Assembly: GCA_019137255.1 (NCBI GenBank)
Contig: WPDH01000149.1
Coordinates: forward strand, 1 to 46,073
Direction: 5' to 3'
DNA length: 46,073 nt
Source of the DNA: Corinectria fuckeliana
Lineage: Eukaryota; Ascomycota; Sordariomycetes; Hypocreales; Nectriaceae
Shown: piece after piece, positions 1 to 12,248 of the stretch
Layout of the letters: every line of letters begins with the position of its first letter
How positions within the stretch are numbered: position 1 is the stretch's first letter
Translations under genes and position numbers: made by a program
The notes under the pieces: generated by a model
Seen by the model: only the letters and a program-made list of their open reading frames with translations
Told to the model about the DNA's origin: nothing
Database searches by the model: none

Positions 1-51
1 TTATTATAGTCTTATTATAATAGCTAATTTTATATAACTAAGAATAATAAC

Positions 52-104
<53 letters not shown>

Positions 105-137
105 TAATAAACCTAGTATAATCTCTTAGTAAGAGAG
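1..137 (-). repeat. 5' end of short non-LTR-like retroelement (partial copy)
   Basis: This matches about 45106-45256, the 5' part of the minus-strand copy at 44357-45256: the same 'agctaa..tatata..ctaagaataataac' stretch, a TAA/TTA trinucleotide run (about 58-110), and a terminal CTCTTAGTAAGAGAG. Both copies stop at this same terminus, so it looks like the true 5' end of the element. The rest of this copy lies outside the window. No coding capacity is seen. Confidence 0.6.
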
Positions 138-2050
138 ATATAATTATATATACTAATCTATTTATATATAATTTCTAATAATAATAATAATAATAATACT
201 AGCTATAAGAGTAAGTTTTTTTACTATAAATCTGCTATATATTTAGGCTAATCTTATATAAGCTAAGAGAAAAAAACAAGCTAAGATAAGAAGTACTACT
301 ACTTTAAGAGAGAAGTCTATTACTTTAGTAAGAGTAGTATAAGCTATCTTTTATTTTATATATATTATATAAATAGGTAAAAATAATATAGTAGGTTTCT
401 ACTAAGACTAAATAAATACTATAGTAAGTAGCTATATAGCTTATACTTATATATATAAAATATATAAAGTCTTACTATTTACTACTATTATTACTACTTA
501 AGCTCTAATAAAAGCTCTCTAGTAAGAGAAGAGTACTAATAATATAAGTATAAGTTAGTTTTATAATATATATATAAGCTAATAGTATATAAGAGGAGAA
601 GCTTAAAAGGCTTAAAAATATAACCTTTTAAGTAAAAAGTTAAGCTCTTAAGTATATATATATTATACTTATAGTAATAACTATAAGCCTAATATCTAAC
701 TAGTTTAATATACTAGTTAGTAAGATTAACTATATTACTAAGATACTTAAGTATCTTAAATATATTATAGTCTTAGCTTTTACTTATTTAGAGAGTATTT
801 CTATCTTTAAGATAGTTAAGTTATTAGCTCTTAAGAGAACTAGTAAGAAAAATAGTAATAATAATAATAAGACTAGTAAGACTAGTAATAATACTACTAT
901 TAGTAAAAACAGAGAGAAGAGTAATATAAATATATAAGGTTAAATAGTAAGTAGTAAAAGTATAAGTTTAAGTTAAGTTTATAAGTTAATATTATAAGCT
1001 TAGAGGATTTTAATAAGAGGTTAAAAGATTTAATTAAGAGTAGTAACTATTATAATTAGGCTAGTTTTTTACTTTTTATAGCTTTTTTTAGGTATATTTT
1101 ATACTTCTTATAAGAGAGGTAAAAAGCACTTAGTATAATAGTATACTATTCTTATTATAAGACTATAAACTTAATTATAGTTACTATAAATTTATAAGGC
1201 TAGTTTATAGTATAAGATAATATATTAGCTTAAAAACTACTAGGTAAGTAGTTAAGTAGTTTTATACTTTAATAGTTAAAACTTAAACTTATATTAGTTT
1301 TATAATAGGTTTATTAGGTGTTTTTATTATTTAGTATACTTAAGGTAAAAAATAATAATATATTTAGGTGTTTTTTTACTAGTCTTATATAAGTACTATA
1401 ATAAAAACATATTAGGTATATACTTTTAGAAGAGAAAGCTTTTAAGACTAATTTTTCCTATTTATAGCTTTATAAGTATTAAGCTTTAATATTTATTAAA
1501 GTCTTAATATAAGTATAATACTCTTTTATTATTAGTAAGAGAGTAGGCTTTAGCTAGTTTAAGTTAATTAGTCTTTTAGTACTTTCTCACTTTATCTTAA
1601 AGTTAGGTTTACTATATAGTTTATTTAGAAAGAGTATAAGCTTTTATTACTACTAATATTAGTTTACACTCTTTATAAAGAAGCTAGCTTTTAAGCTAAT
1701 TTTTAACTTCTTACTATAGTTATTATTATAGTTTTTACTACTACTTATAATAAATCTATCTTAAAGCTATAGTAGTAGTAGCCCTAATAAGCTAAGTAGT
1801 ATTTTATCTCTTAGTATAGCTATAAAATTAGGCAGCTAGTTTATTAAGATAGATATTAAGAGGGGGGATAACTAGCTTTATCTCTAGTAGGTAAGTAGGT
1901 ATAGCTTTATAAGCCTTTACTACTATATGTAAGTTTTAAGTTTATTTTAATATAAGTGCTTATATAATACCTTAAGGCTTACTACTAGGGGCTGTTAAGG
2001 TATAATAAGCTCTTATATTATAAACTATAATAAAATAGAGAACTTATAGT
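138..2050. other. AT-rich repeat relic, unassigned
   Basis: The stretch is extremely AT-rich, almost without CpA, TpG or CpG, and has no open reading frame of useful length. On the plus strand near 1830-1870 a broken reading resembles the KIDI start of a reverse-transcriptase core, but stops surround it and I do not assign a family. Near 2050 the sequence changes to Copia-A, so this is probably a different element that truncated or interrupted the first Copia-A copy. Confidence 0.4.
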
Positions 2051-3560
2051 AAAATAGTATATTAGCTATTTTTATAATACTAGAAAGCTTTATATTTACT
2101 ATATAGTAACTAAAAATTAAAAAAATCTTTTTATAGCTATAAATATAGCTTTTAGAGACTACTTAATAACTAAAAAGTTCTTATAAAGCTAGGTAGTTAT
2201 ACTATATAAGAGTCTTATTACTTAAAAGGCTATAAAGCAGAATATAATTACTATATTTAGTATAAAAGCTAAGTTACTTACTCTTATAAGTATAGTTAAG
2301 AAATAACTAGCCTTAAGTTAACTTCTTAAGAAGGTTAGTATTAAGGTCTAAAATATAGCTTAAATCTAGTATAATAATATTAATATAATTTAGCTAATTA
2401 TAAAGCAGTTAGCTAAGCTAGTTATAACACTTTAGTATATTAATATTTATTATTACTAGGTTTATAAGCTTATTTAAAAAGATAAAGTTAAGATATCTTA
2501 GCTACTTATAGCTTAAATACTAGTAAATAGTCTTATAAAGCCTCTTTTAGAATAAAAATATATAACTTTTATTATATAATTATAAATATATATAGCTTTA
2601 GATAAAGCTATAAAATAAGCCTAGTAATACTTATAATTTCTTATATTATCTTACTATTAAATTAGAAAAGAAAAACACTTAGAGGATTTTTTAGTTTCTA
2701 GCTTTATAATAATTTTATTTACTTTTAAGTTAAATAACTTATTAATTTAAAAAGAGAGTAAATAAGATTAAAAGTAATATTATTATATTACTTAGCTAAA
2801 AAGATCTCTAAAAAGCTTAAAAAATAATATTAAAATATAATTTTCCTATATAGTTAATATCTTCTAGTCTTTTAATTTAATATTAAATAATTAGCTATAC
2901 TAATTAAGCTACTTAACTAGTATAATAAAATATAAAAGTTATAATCTTATAGTCTTATTAGGTATTAAGATATTAATATAATAAGTTAGTCTTATATATT
3001 AAGATTAGTAATATTATTATTATAATAATAAAAAGGTTAGTTTAGTATAATAGTTAAAGCTATTATATATTATATAATTTTAAAACTCCTTTTAGTAACT
3101 AATATAAAATACTAACTTAAAAGCTTAAAAAAGGTTAATTCTTATACTTTTACTAAATATAATAATAATCTTTTTCTCTTATTATCTTCTTTTTAAAGCT
3201 AAAATCCTATATAGTAGCTCTAATTATTATCTTAAAGTACTAGCTAAAACTATTATACTTTTAGATTAATACTAAGATTTAATTTTAGCCCTAGTAAGAA
3301 TTCTCTTATTTTTAAAAGCTAAAAATACTAAGAAATTAGCTAGCTAGTACTATTAAATAGTTATAAATAGTCTTATTAGTTAGTTAGACTAACTACTCTT
3401 AGCAGCTAGTCTAAAAGGGTATATTAGTAGTAGGACTACTAGTTAGGCTTACTATTAGATACTATCTACATTTCTGCCTTAGATGCTAAGCATCTAGCGA
3501 TAATAGTAATCCCCTTAGGGACTTACTATTTCGCCTCTTTTCCTAGCTTAGTATAGTTAC
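2051..3560 (+). mobile_element. Copia-A copy 1, 3' part (RNase H end and most of 3' LTR)
   Basis: This is the reverse complement, heavily mutated, of the 3' end of Copia-A copy 2 (about 3561-5090). Matching landmarks include the 'cttcttaagaaggtt' stretch (about 2325 against 4810) and the tract before the LTR. The copy runs on the plus strand. Its 3' LTR begins at 3422 (TATTAGTAG, from TGTTGGTGG by TG to TA change) and is cut at 3560 by the insertion of copy 2; the last 24 bp of the LTR reappear at 9993-10016. The 5' two thirds are missing, with the break near 2050. Confidence 0.75.
3422..3560 (+). repeat. Copia-A copy 1 3' LTR, first part (interrupted)
   Basis: This is 139 bp of the 163-bp LTR, ending in GTTAC at 3556-3560. 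That pentamer is the target site duplicated by insertion of copy 2, and it recurs at 9988-9992. Joined across the insertion, the LTR reads continuously into 9993-10016 (ACAATACACGCAG..CATCAATA). Confidence 0.85.
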
Positions 3561-3724
3561 TATTAATATGACTGTGTGTATTATATAACTGTACTAAGCT
3601 AGGAAAAGAGGGCGAAACAGTAAGTCCCTAAGAGGATTACTATTATTGCTAAATGCCTAGCATCTAAGGCAGAAATATAAATAGTGCCTAATAGCAGGCC
3701 TAACTAGTAGTCTTACTACTAACA
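3561..3724 (-). repeat. Copia-A copy 2 3' LTR
   Basis: Direct repeat of 9824-9987. Compared with that LTR it carries many C-to-T and G-to-A changes, for example ggcggaacggtg against gcgaaacagta, so the two LTRs were mutated to different extents after insertion. Confidence 0.9.
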
Positions 3725-4539
3725 CACCCTCTTAGACTAGCTGCTAGGGGTAGTTAGTCTAACTGACTAATAAGACTATTTGTAACTATCTAATAGTGCT
3801 AGCTAGCTAATTTCTTAGTATTTCTAGCTTCTAAAAATAAGAGAATTCTTACCAGGGCTGAAATTAAACTCTAGCCTTAATCTAAAAGTATAGTAGCTCT
3901 AGCTAGTGCCCTAAGGTAACAGTTAGAGCTACTATATAAAATCCTAGCTTTAAAAGAAAGGTAATAAGAGAAAGAGGTTATTATTATATTTAGTAAAAGT
4001 GTGGGGATTAACCCCTCTAGGCCTTTAAGCTAGTGTTTTATATTAGCTACTAAGAGGGTCCTAAAATTGTGTGATATATAGTAGCTCTAACTGTTACACT
4101 AAACTAACCCTTTTATTATTATAATAATAATATTACTAATCCTAATATATAAGGCTAACCTGTTATATTAATACCTTAATACCTAATAAGGCTATAAGAC
4201 TGTGGCTCTTATGCTTTATTATGCTAGTTAAGCAGCCTAATTAGTATAGCTAATTGTTTAATATTAAATTAAAAGACTAGAAGATGTTAACTATATAGGA
4301 AAATTATATCTTAATACTGTTTTTTAAGCTTTTTAGAGGTCTCTCTAGCTAAGTAATATATTAATATTACTCCTAATCTTATTTACCCCCTTTTATATAA
4401 ACTAAGTTGTTTAATATAAAAGTGAATAAGATTATTATAAAGCTAGGAACTAAAGGATCCTCTAAGTGTTTTCCTTTTCTGATTTAATAGTAAGATAATA
4501 TAGGAAATTATAAGTGTTACTAAGCTTATTATATAGCCC

Positions 4540-7500
4540 TGTCTAGGGCTATACATATCTGTAATTATATAATAAAAGTTATATATTTCTATTCTAGAAG
4601 AGGCTTTATAAGGCTATCTACTAACATCTAGGCTGTGAGCAGCTAAGATATCTTAACTTTACCCTTCTAAACAAGCTTATAGACCTAGTGATAATAGATA
4701 TTAATATGCTAAAGTGCTATAACTAGCTTAGCTAACTGCTCTATAATCAGCTGGATTGTGTTAATATTATTATACTAGATTTAGGCTATATCTTAGACTT
4801 TAATACTAACCTTCTTAAGAAGTTAACTTAGGGCTAGCTGTTTTTTAACTACACTTATAAGAGTGAGTAACTTAGCCTTTATACTAGATATAGTAATTAT
4901 ATCCTGCTTTATAGCCTTCTAAGTGATAAGACTCTTATATAGTATAACTACCTAGCCCTATAAGAACTTCCTAGTTGTTAGGCAGTCTCTAAAAGCTATA
5001 TCTACAGCTATAAAGAGATTTTTCTAATTCTTAGCTACTATATAGTAGATACAGAGCTTCCTAGTGTTATAAAGGTAGCTAATACTCTGTTTTGCTACTC
5101 TATTATGCTTAAGGCTTAGCTGATAACTAAATTAACTAAGCTTTAATAATATATAGAATATATTAGGCCTTATAGTGTTAGCAGGATAGCCTATACTACC
5201 TACTTTTGTCTTATACTTTAAGATAAGGCTAAAACTAGCTTTATATATTATAAGTATAAGAATCTATAAGAGTAAAAAGGTTCTTTTCTTATAGACTTCT
5301 AGTCTCTTACTATCTAACTTAAATTTCCTAGCTATAGTTAAAATATATAACTTTTAAGAGAGCTAAAAGTAACTTATTATATAGTCTCTAATAACCTTAA
5401 TCCTTAGGAACTAGTATAGCTCCTCTAAGTTCTTAACCTAATACTTTATTATTAGGGTATTATAGACCTATTACTATTTGCTTCTAAACTCTTTTAGCTA
5501 TATTATAATAATATTATCTATATAAAAGAAGATAAAAAGCTTTTTACGCTTAAAGATATAAGAGTCTTTCTTATAGGCTTTAAAGCCTTAACTAGTAAAA
5601 AAGTAGGTGAGATTCTTATACTATAGCTTTAGTAATATCTGCAGGCTATAAAGGGCTCTTAGGAGCTTTAGAGAGACTCTCTTTTTAAATATTTCTAGTA
5701 GTAAGTAGTAGTAAACCTTCCTGCCTAGTAGAGCTTTAATAAAAGTGTTAATAATATTATATTAATATATATTAAGGTCTTTCTTATAGTATTTTACATA
5801 TATCACCTAAAAAGTCCTATATGCTAAGATAGATATATAGGTCTTAGCTTTATTCTTATTCTGCTTATCACTATAGGCTATTAAGCGCGTCTTAAAGCGT
5901 GTTATATAGCCCTGTTTATTAACCTTATATATAAACACCTATTTAAGATTAATAAGCTGAATATTATTATCTAGCTTATCTATAAGAACCTTCTTATAGG
6001 CTCTTTTATCCTCTAGGTTCTTAATCTCTAGAAGAAGGCTTATATGCTACTAAGGTGCCCACAGGGAGGTTATAGCCTGCTTATATAACCTTAGGGAAGG
6101 TGGTATTATACTAATATGCAGGGAATATCTCTCTGCGTTTAAAAAAGTCATATTAATAATATGCTTTACCTTAGCGCGCTCTTTAAGTTCTTTTTACCTT
6201 TATACCTTAAGGGCTTTCTCTAAGAGCTTCTAACTATAGCACTTAGAGATTATATTAGCTTCCTAAAGGTACTAGTTATAATCCCTTTAGGTCTTTTATA
6301 ATAATTCCTCTAGTAACTAAAGAGAGGTATTATTAGGGTTATTATATAAGGTTAAATTAGTCTTACTATCTGTTTTATCTCCTAACATCTTATTAACCCG
6401 TTCTAGTATAACAATCTGTGTATTAATTAAACTGTTATTATCTAATAAGTCTTATAATCCTAATCCCTCTATAAGATTATTAGGTTCTATAGAGTTATTA
6501 CTATTTTCAGCTTATATAGCTAATAAGATGTTATTTATAATCTTAGGTGACAGATTACATAATAGTATTATACTTACTACTTTACGTGATAAGCTAGACT
6601 AATATAAAGTATTATTAAGAAAAGTGACTTACCTTATAGCTCTCTTAGTAGGAGGGGGAGAGAGTAAAATAGTCTTAGATATAGCCTTAGTACCCCTAAT
6701 CTTAGGGGTGCTTTTCTTTTCTTATAAAGCCTTTATTTAAGGTTACTATTACTAAGTGTATTAGACCTCTTCTTACTATTATATCTCTCTTAGAGATATT
6801 ATAAGTAGTGCCTAAATCTGTAACTTAGTAGGGTCTAAAAAAGACTTTATAGCTGCTATATTAAGACCGCCTTTCTTACTAATATCTTTATTATTAGAGA
6901 CCTCTCTTATATTAATTCAGTCTAGGATTCTATAGGTATATTCTCTATAGGCTTTTATATCTTTCTTATATCTTAGATTAAAGTATTCTCGCTTATTAAA
7001 CTGTATATTAGCAGAGATTATAACCTTCTTACCTTAGGTTACTAGTATATAAATTATATACTATAACTTACCCTTATAGCTAATAAGATACCTAATATAA
7101 GCTCTCTCTATAAGTAGGCTTAGAGACTTATATAACTTAATATGTTCTAAGGCAGCTATAGTTATTAGGTAGGCTAAGCACTTAAAGACCTTAATATATG
7201 CCTATAAGAGCCTTATATCCTTAGGGATATAACTGTATATAAGAATGTTATTCTTAACCTAGTCTTACTAGAGCTAGTAGAAGGTTACCTACTGATTTTT
7301 CCTTTAATAAGATGTGTAGTTAAGAAGGTATACTACTGTGTGGTATATCTTAAAGGCGAGCTCTTCTAGGAGCTCTAACTTCTTAATTATAACCCTACCT
7401 TTTACCTTAATAATCCTTTCTAATACCTTAGTACCCCTGTTCTGTGTTAAGGTTAATAGGGTAGACTTATAAATAATTATACTATTATTTTTAAAGATCT

Positions 7501-9613
7501 CTCTTTTCTTTTTAGTAAAGAGGGCCTTCTTGCTATTATACTATAAGAGTAAGATCTTAAGGCTGTATTAAGTTTATAGCCAGGCCTATAGCTTTCTAAA
7601 TATGCTCCTAATATCTAACTTTAACTTTAAGAGGTAAAAAAAGCGTATTTTTATTATTATATTTATAAATAAGACCTAATAATAGTAGCTATTATATATA
7701 GGCACTAGAAAGTAATAAAGATCGTAATTTATCACTTTTTTAGGCCTCTAAGAGATATAGTCTAGAGACTTTCTTAAGACTATTATTATTACCTTTATTA
7801 TAACACAGACCTAATATTTCTTAAGAAGGGGTCTCTTAACTCTTACCTCTAAACTTAATAAGGCTAGCTAATTAAGAGCTTTCTGCCCTATATAACTATA
7901 TTATTAATACTAAAGCTTAGCATTCTCTTTAGGGACTGTCCTAAGCTTTAAGGCTATTATAACTAGAGGGCTTTAAATAGATACTCTTATTAAAATAACT
8001 TACTAGCTTATATAGAGCTATATAGAGGCTACTATCTTAGAAGATCCTTTTATCTAAAGGACTTCTACTTTCTAATCCTAAATAATACTATTACTATACA
8101 TCTAGAAGCCTAAGATTATATTAAGATATATTCTTAGCATATAATAAGCATACTTAAGTCTAATAAGCCTACTCTTAGGAAACCTAAGGTATTAAACCCT
8201 TAGGTTAACTATATCTTAGCCCTCTATAAACATCTTACTATCTCCTATATAAGTAGTCTTTTTAACCCCCTAATTAAAGCCTTCTTTAGAGAACTAGTCT
8301 ATATAGTTAAAAAAGTAGTATAAGACGCTAAAATTATAAATAGTAATATCTCTAATTATAAGGTCTATAAAGGTTATATTATATATAGCTATATATAAGG
8401 TATTTATATAAGAAATAAGGCTTAGAGGAGGGGTTTAATAAGTAATAGTAATTATCTCTGCCTTCTCTTTTAGACTGCTAATTAGCATATAAGTTACCTT
8501 CTTTACTAGGGTCTAAGTATTAGCCTTCTTCAGCTCTTCTAGATACTTATTAAACTACTTCTTAAGGGTCTTATCCTGCCTAAGGTAAAGGCCCTAGCCC
8601 TCTAGGGTGTATTTCTTCTTATATAAGGCTAGAAAGTTAAAATATCTTTCCCACTATATAAGCATCTATATAAGATATCTTCTTCTACAGCTAGAGCACT
8701 TCTAACCTATAGCTCTAGTCTGCTAGCTTAACTAAAAAGAGTTTAATAACCTAGGGGCTATTATAAAGTGAGCCTAAAAAGAATTTAACTTTTCCTTTCT
8801 TATATTATTATAAAAGAGGTGTATAATCTTAAGTAGATTATCCACTTTTTTGCTCTTACTCTCCTGCCTTATAATAAGCTTATCTTAGGCGTAATAAAAC
8901 TCTTACTAGGGCTTTATCACCTTTAGGAACTCCCTTCTAGCCCTCTTCTTATTAATAGTAATCACCTTATATATAATGTAATTCTTTTAGGCCTTCTTAA
9001 ACTAGTTAGCCTAGGCTTCCTAATCTCTTAACTCTTTCTTAGTTACTAAGGCCTAAAACTTCATCTTAACTCTATAGATATTATTCTTATCTTTAGGATT
9101 AATAAAGAGCTTAAGGCGGCTAATAATCTCCCTAAGATCTTATGTTTTCCTGATATATATAGCATAACTGCCTAAGAGAGTCTTTAAGATAGATATCTTA
9201 AGCTTATCTAGCTTTTTCTTCTTAAGAGTCTTATCCTATAAGCTCTTATTCTATCTTACCCGCTATAGTATAAATAGCCTGTTATTATCAGCTCGCTTAA
9301 TATTATAGTCTTACTACTAATCTTTAAGGTTAAGCTGATAGATTTGTATAGTAAGAGCCTTTTTCTTACTATTACTAATACCTAAAAAATCTAGTCTTTT
9401 AGGCTTTAGAGAGAAGTCTCTCTTATTAATAACTAGCATAAGGTCTAATACTAGATTATTAATACCTAATATAGTCTTTAGGCTAATATATTCCTAGATT
9501 CTACATATTATAGCTAGAGTGTAAATACGCTCTAGCTATAAGGTCTAGTTCTTAGCCTTTTTTAGCTTAAGAAGAAAGTCTAAAGACGCTTTTATACTAT
9601 TTATATCTGTCAT
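4540..9613 (-). pseudogene. Copia-A Gag-Pol polyprotein relic (RT and RNase H recognisable)
   Basis: The minus-strand reading starts at ATG 9613 (MTDINSIKASLDFLLKL..) and is broken by many TAG/TAA codons where Trp or Gln would be expected. The RT active site is visible near 5507-5525 as YIDN, where Ty1/Copia enzymes have YVDD: the second aspartate has become asparagine. At about 4540-5090 the RNase H end is recognisable: HINIYYHW..LV matches the family H(I/V)DI..H(F/W) block, and TAQMLVDSLTKPL matches the TTQMPADGLTKxL signature of fungal Copia elements. Gag, protease and integrase lie in the right part but are not resolvable by eye. No function is expected. Confidence 0.75.
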
Positions 9614-9823
9614 ATTAGTAGCTAAAAGTGCGCTAAGTACTTAGTGAGTAAATAGCTTTAGATTATGTAAATCGCTCAAATTGGAATTTATAGGCCTTAG
9701 CGGGTAATTACTTAGCTAGGAGAGGAATTAGTTGCTTATAAGTCTTTTCCTAATGTTAAAGATAATACTAGATTAATACTAAAAGCTAGAATTCACTCAA
9801 AAAGTTGCTGCCAGGCTTATAAC

Positions 9824-9987
9824 TATTAATATAACTGTGTGTATTATATAACTGTACTAAGCTAGGAAAAGGGGGCGGAACGGTGAGTCCCTAAGGGGAT
9901 CGCTGTTGTCGCTAGATGCCTAGCATCTAAGGCAGAAATATGGACGGTGCCCGATAGCGGGCCTGACTAGTGGTCCTACCACCAACA
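9824..9987 (-). repeat. Copia-A copy 2 5' LTR (lightly mutated)
   Basis: 164 bp, much more GC-rich than the other LTRs of this family. It contains an internal inverted repeat TAGATGC..GCATCTA. The right end is ..CACCAACA on the plus strand, immediately followed by the GTTAC duplication. Confidence 0.9.
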
Positions 9988-9992
9988 GTTAC

Positions 9993-10016
9993 ACAATACA
10001 CGCAGTCACATCAATA
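9993..10016 (+). repeat. Copia-A copy 1 3' LTR, last 24 bp
   Basis: ACAATACACGCAG..CATCAATA corresponds to the ATAATACACACAG..TATTAATA end of the other LTRs. Unique sequence begins at 10017 (GATCT..). This fixes the right edge of the left transposon nest. Confidence 0.85.
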
Positions 10017-10142
10017 GATCTATTACTAGGGCATGACGATGAGCTTAAGGCAGGATAAGTAAGTTTTCGATTCCAAGCGCAATTCCAAATCCGGGCGCGT
10101 GGATAATGACTGTGTCATAGAAACAATAGGTTCAATGCCCAA

Positions 10143-11140
10143 ATGACAATGATGGTCCGGGTAATTTATTCCTTGACAACGGAACAACAAGGCCCACCCG
10201 AGTCCGAAAGAGTCGAAGAGCTACCTGATGCTCCTGTGGCTAGAGACAACGATATTTCTGATGAAATGGCAGAAGGCTTTAACGACGACCCTGCGCTACG
10301 TGTCATACAGCAGGCACCAGTTTCCAGCATGGCTCTGGGTAGGAGTTTTGGGACTTAGAGCCACATATGACGGCAGCACGCTATACGGAGGAACAATTTC
10401 CATGTTTTAGAACTTCTCCTTGAAAGGTGGAACAATTTGCTGACAGAAAATGGCCTGCCGAGGTATGCAGCCAACTGTGTTTTTGTTTGACGAAACACCT
10501 GCGCCTGAACCAACCGAATTGACGCCAACCACACGGCTAATCAATCTAGTGGTGTGGCATTTACAGCATATCGAATCACCCAAGAGAATCCTAATCTCGG
10601 TGACTGGGAAACCCATTTGCTGCATCGGGCGATTGCATGGACAGACGAGGGACCGGAATTAAAGACGACAAAATTCCATGAGGCAGTGCACAACGGAGAC
10701 GTCGGGGAAAGTCTGCACGCAATTCTGCAACAAGAACCCTGGGCCATCACCATGCGTGATCGTACGGGGCTTGCAGCTGTTCACCTAGCCGCCCTTCGGG
10801 ATCAGTCACAGCCCTCGACGAGCTCATATCTGCAGGAGCAGACATCAATCTCCGAGACTATCGTGGACGGAATCCGCTGATGGTGGCTGCAATGCAGGGC
10901 AGTGCAGAGTGTGTGCATCGTCTACTACAGGCCCAACCATACAGGCGTATCGCAGGCCTGTGCCCTATTGATTTACAAATTGTGGCCTTCGGGGTGGCAT
11001 TTGTGCCCTTTTGGCTTGCGCCTTGTGACATTTCTGGCGACGATGACTATGTTCTGGCTGGCAGTAGCTGCTTTGTATCGTGCAACATAGACGGTCTGAC
11101 CTTGCGAGAAGCGGATCGACTTATTTTTGGGTACGCTTAG
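10143..11140 (+). pseudogene. Broken ankyrin-repeat gene
   Basis: The clear part is about 10660-10945. In one frame 'FHEAV..LHAILQQEP' is followed by 'RTGLAAVHLAAL'. In the next frame comes 'ALDELISAGADINLRD', then 'RGRNPLMVAAMQ' and 'CVHRLLQAQ'. These are successive 33-residue ankyrin repeats. Restoring one G near 10797-10800 would make the two frames continuous, so a 1-nt deletion is inferred. The upstream frame at 10143-10358 (acidic, Pro-rich) could be an N-terminal exon, but no splice join was established. A hydrophobic stretch follows at about 10960-11085 in another frame. The gene is confined to a 1.15-kb island between two transposon nests and is probably also truncated. Confidence 0.6.
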
Positions 11141-11167
11141 AAGCGGAGTGTTAGTTGAAAACGTTAA

Positions 11168-11201
11168 GGCCCTGATCGGCAAGAGCAATGTCAGATAATT
11201 T
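11168..11201 (+). repeat. Left terminal inverted repeat
   Basis: 34 bp identical to the reverse complement of 21379-21412. It is preceded by TAA at 11165-11167. It lies in normal-GC sequence, so it escaped the mutation seen in the interior. Confidence 0.85.
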
Positions 11202-12248
11202 CGACCAAGTTATCTGCACAAATCGCGCTAAGACGCTGCTTTCCCTCTTTTAGCAGTATAAATCTGTGCATAAAGGAGTATATACTGTCCTATATTTATA
11301 ATCCTGCAGAAACAGGTACTAAGCTAGCAGGGGCTGCTAGACCTACTGTAAGTTGCTTAGTTGCTAAGAAAGAGGCTATTTTTATAGTGTTTTCTGCCCT
11401 TTAAGAGATAGCTTGTGTTATATATAATCTCTTAACAGATTAATATTATAATCTTACCTGTATTATATTAAATACTATAATATTAGAGCTTAGTATAAGC
11501 TTTATTAAGAGTCTTATTATTAATAAGAGCTTTAAGAAAGACTTCTAATAAGCTATAGTAATATTAGTATTTATTTAGCTAGCTAAAAAAGTAAGAAAGA
11601 CTAGTAATTATAATATATCTTTATTAACCTATAGGTATAGTCTTAAGGTATTAGTAGTGTTTTATTAATAGCTTCTTAATACACTTAGTATAATATTTAA
11701 TAACCTTTTTTATATTAAAAAGATACTATTTTTTAATCTCTGCTAATAGCTTTAAATTAATACTATAATAGCTAATATATAGTATATAAAATTAGACCTA
11801 AAGGTTTTTATTATACTATAGCTTTTTATATTTAGTAAGTCTTAAAAGAATATAATATATTACTTCTTAGTTAGCTAAAGTATAGTCTTATTAGTATTCT
11901 ATTAGCTTATTAATTCTTTATAGTACTTATATACTTATTATATTTATTAGCTAAAGTTAAAAGACCTGTCTTCTCTTATTAAATTTAAGCCTAAGTTTAT
12001 ATAATTTAGTAGTGCTATTAGTATTATAAATAGTATATATATATTAGTATATATACTTATATAATTATAAAAGTGCTTTTAGTTAAGAAAGAATATAATC
12101 TTTTAAAATATTTTTATAGTAGTTAACTTTAAGAGATATTTCTTATATATACTTATAAGTATAAAAGAGTTAATAAATAATACTATATTAATTAGGATTA
12201 TAACTATAAAGAAGTTTATTATACTAAGAGAGATAACAGCTAGCTAAC

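Larger units (their letters stand above)
3561..9987 (-). mobile_element. Copia-A copy 2, complete Ty1/Copia LTR retrotransposon, mutated
   Basis: The element is 6427 bp with 164-bp direct LTRs (3561-3724 and 9824-9987) flanked by the 5-bp duplication GTTAC (3556-3560 and 9988-9992). On the minus strand the LTR begins TGTTGGTGGTAGG and ends ..TTAATA. The 5' LTR is at the right. A primer-binding candidate GTTATAAGCCTGGCAG directly follows it, and a purine tract (AGAGGGTG) precedes the 3' LTR at about 3725. The left half is far more A+T-rich than the right end, so mutation is uneven along the element. It inserted into the LTR of another member of its own family in the opposite orientation. Confidence 0.9.

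Noticed and set aside
1830..1990. KIDI-like start of a reverse-transcriptase core
   Set aside because: One short motif in sequence full of stops; I could not decide between gypsy-, DIRS- and LINE-type RT, so no family is claimed.
10056..10067. TAAGTAAGTTTT shared with 21413-21424, both next to transposon edges
   Set aside because: Twelve bases with poor similarity beyond them; too short to claim a common insertion target or duplicated flank.
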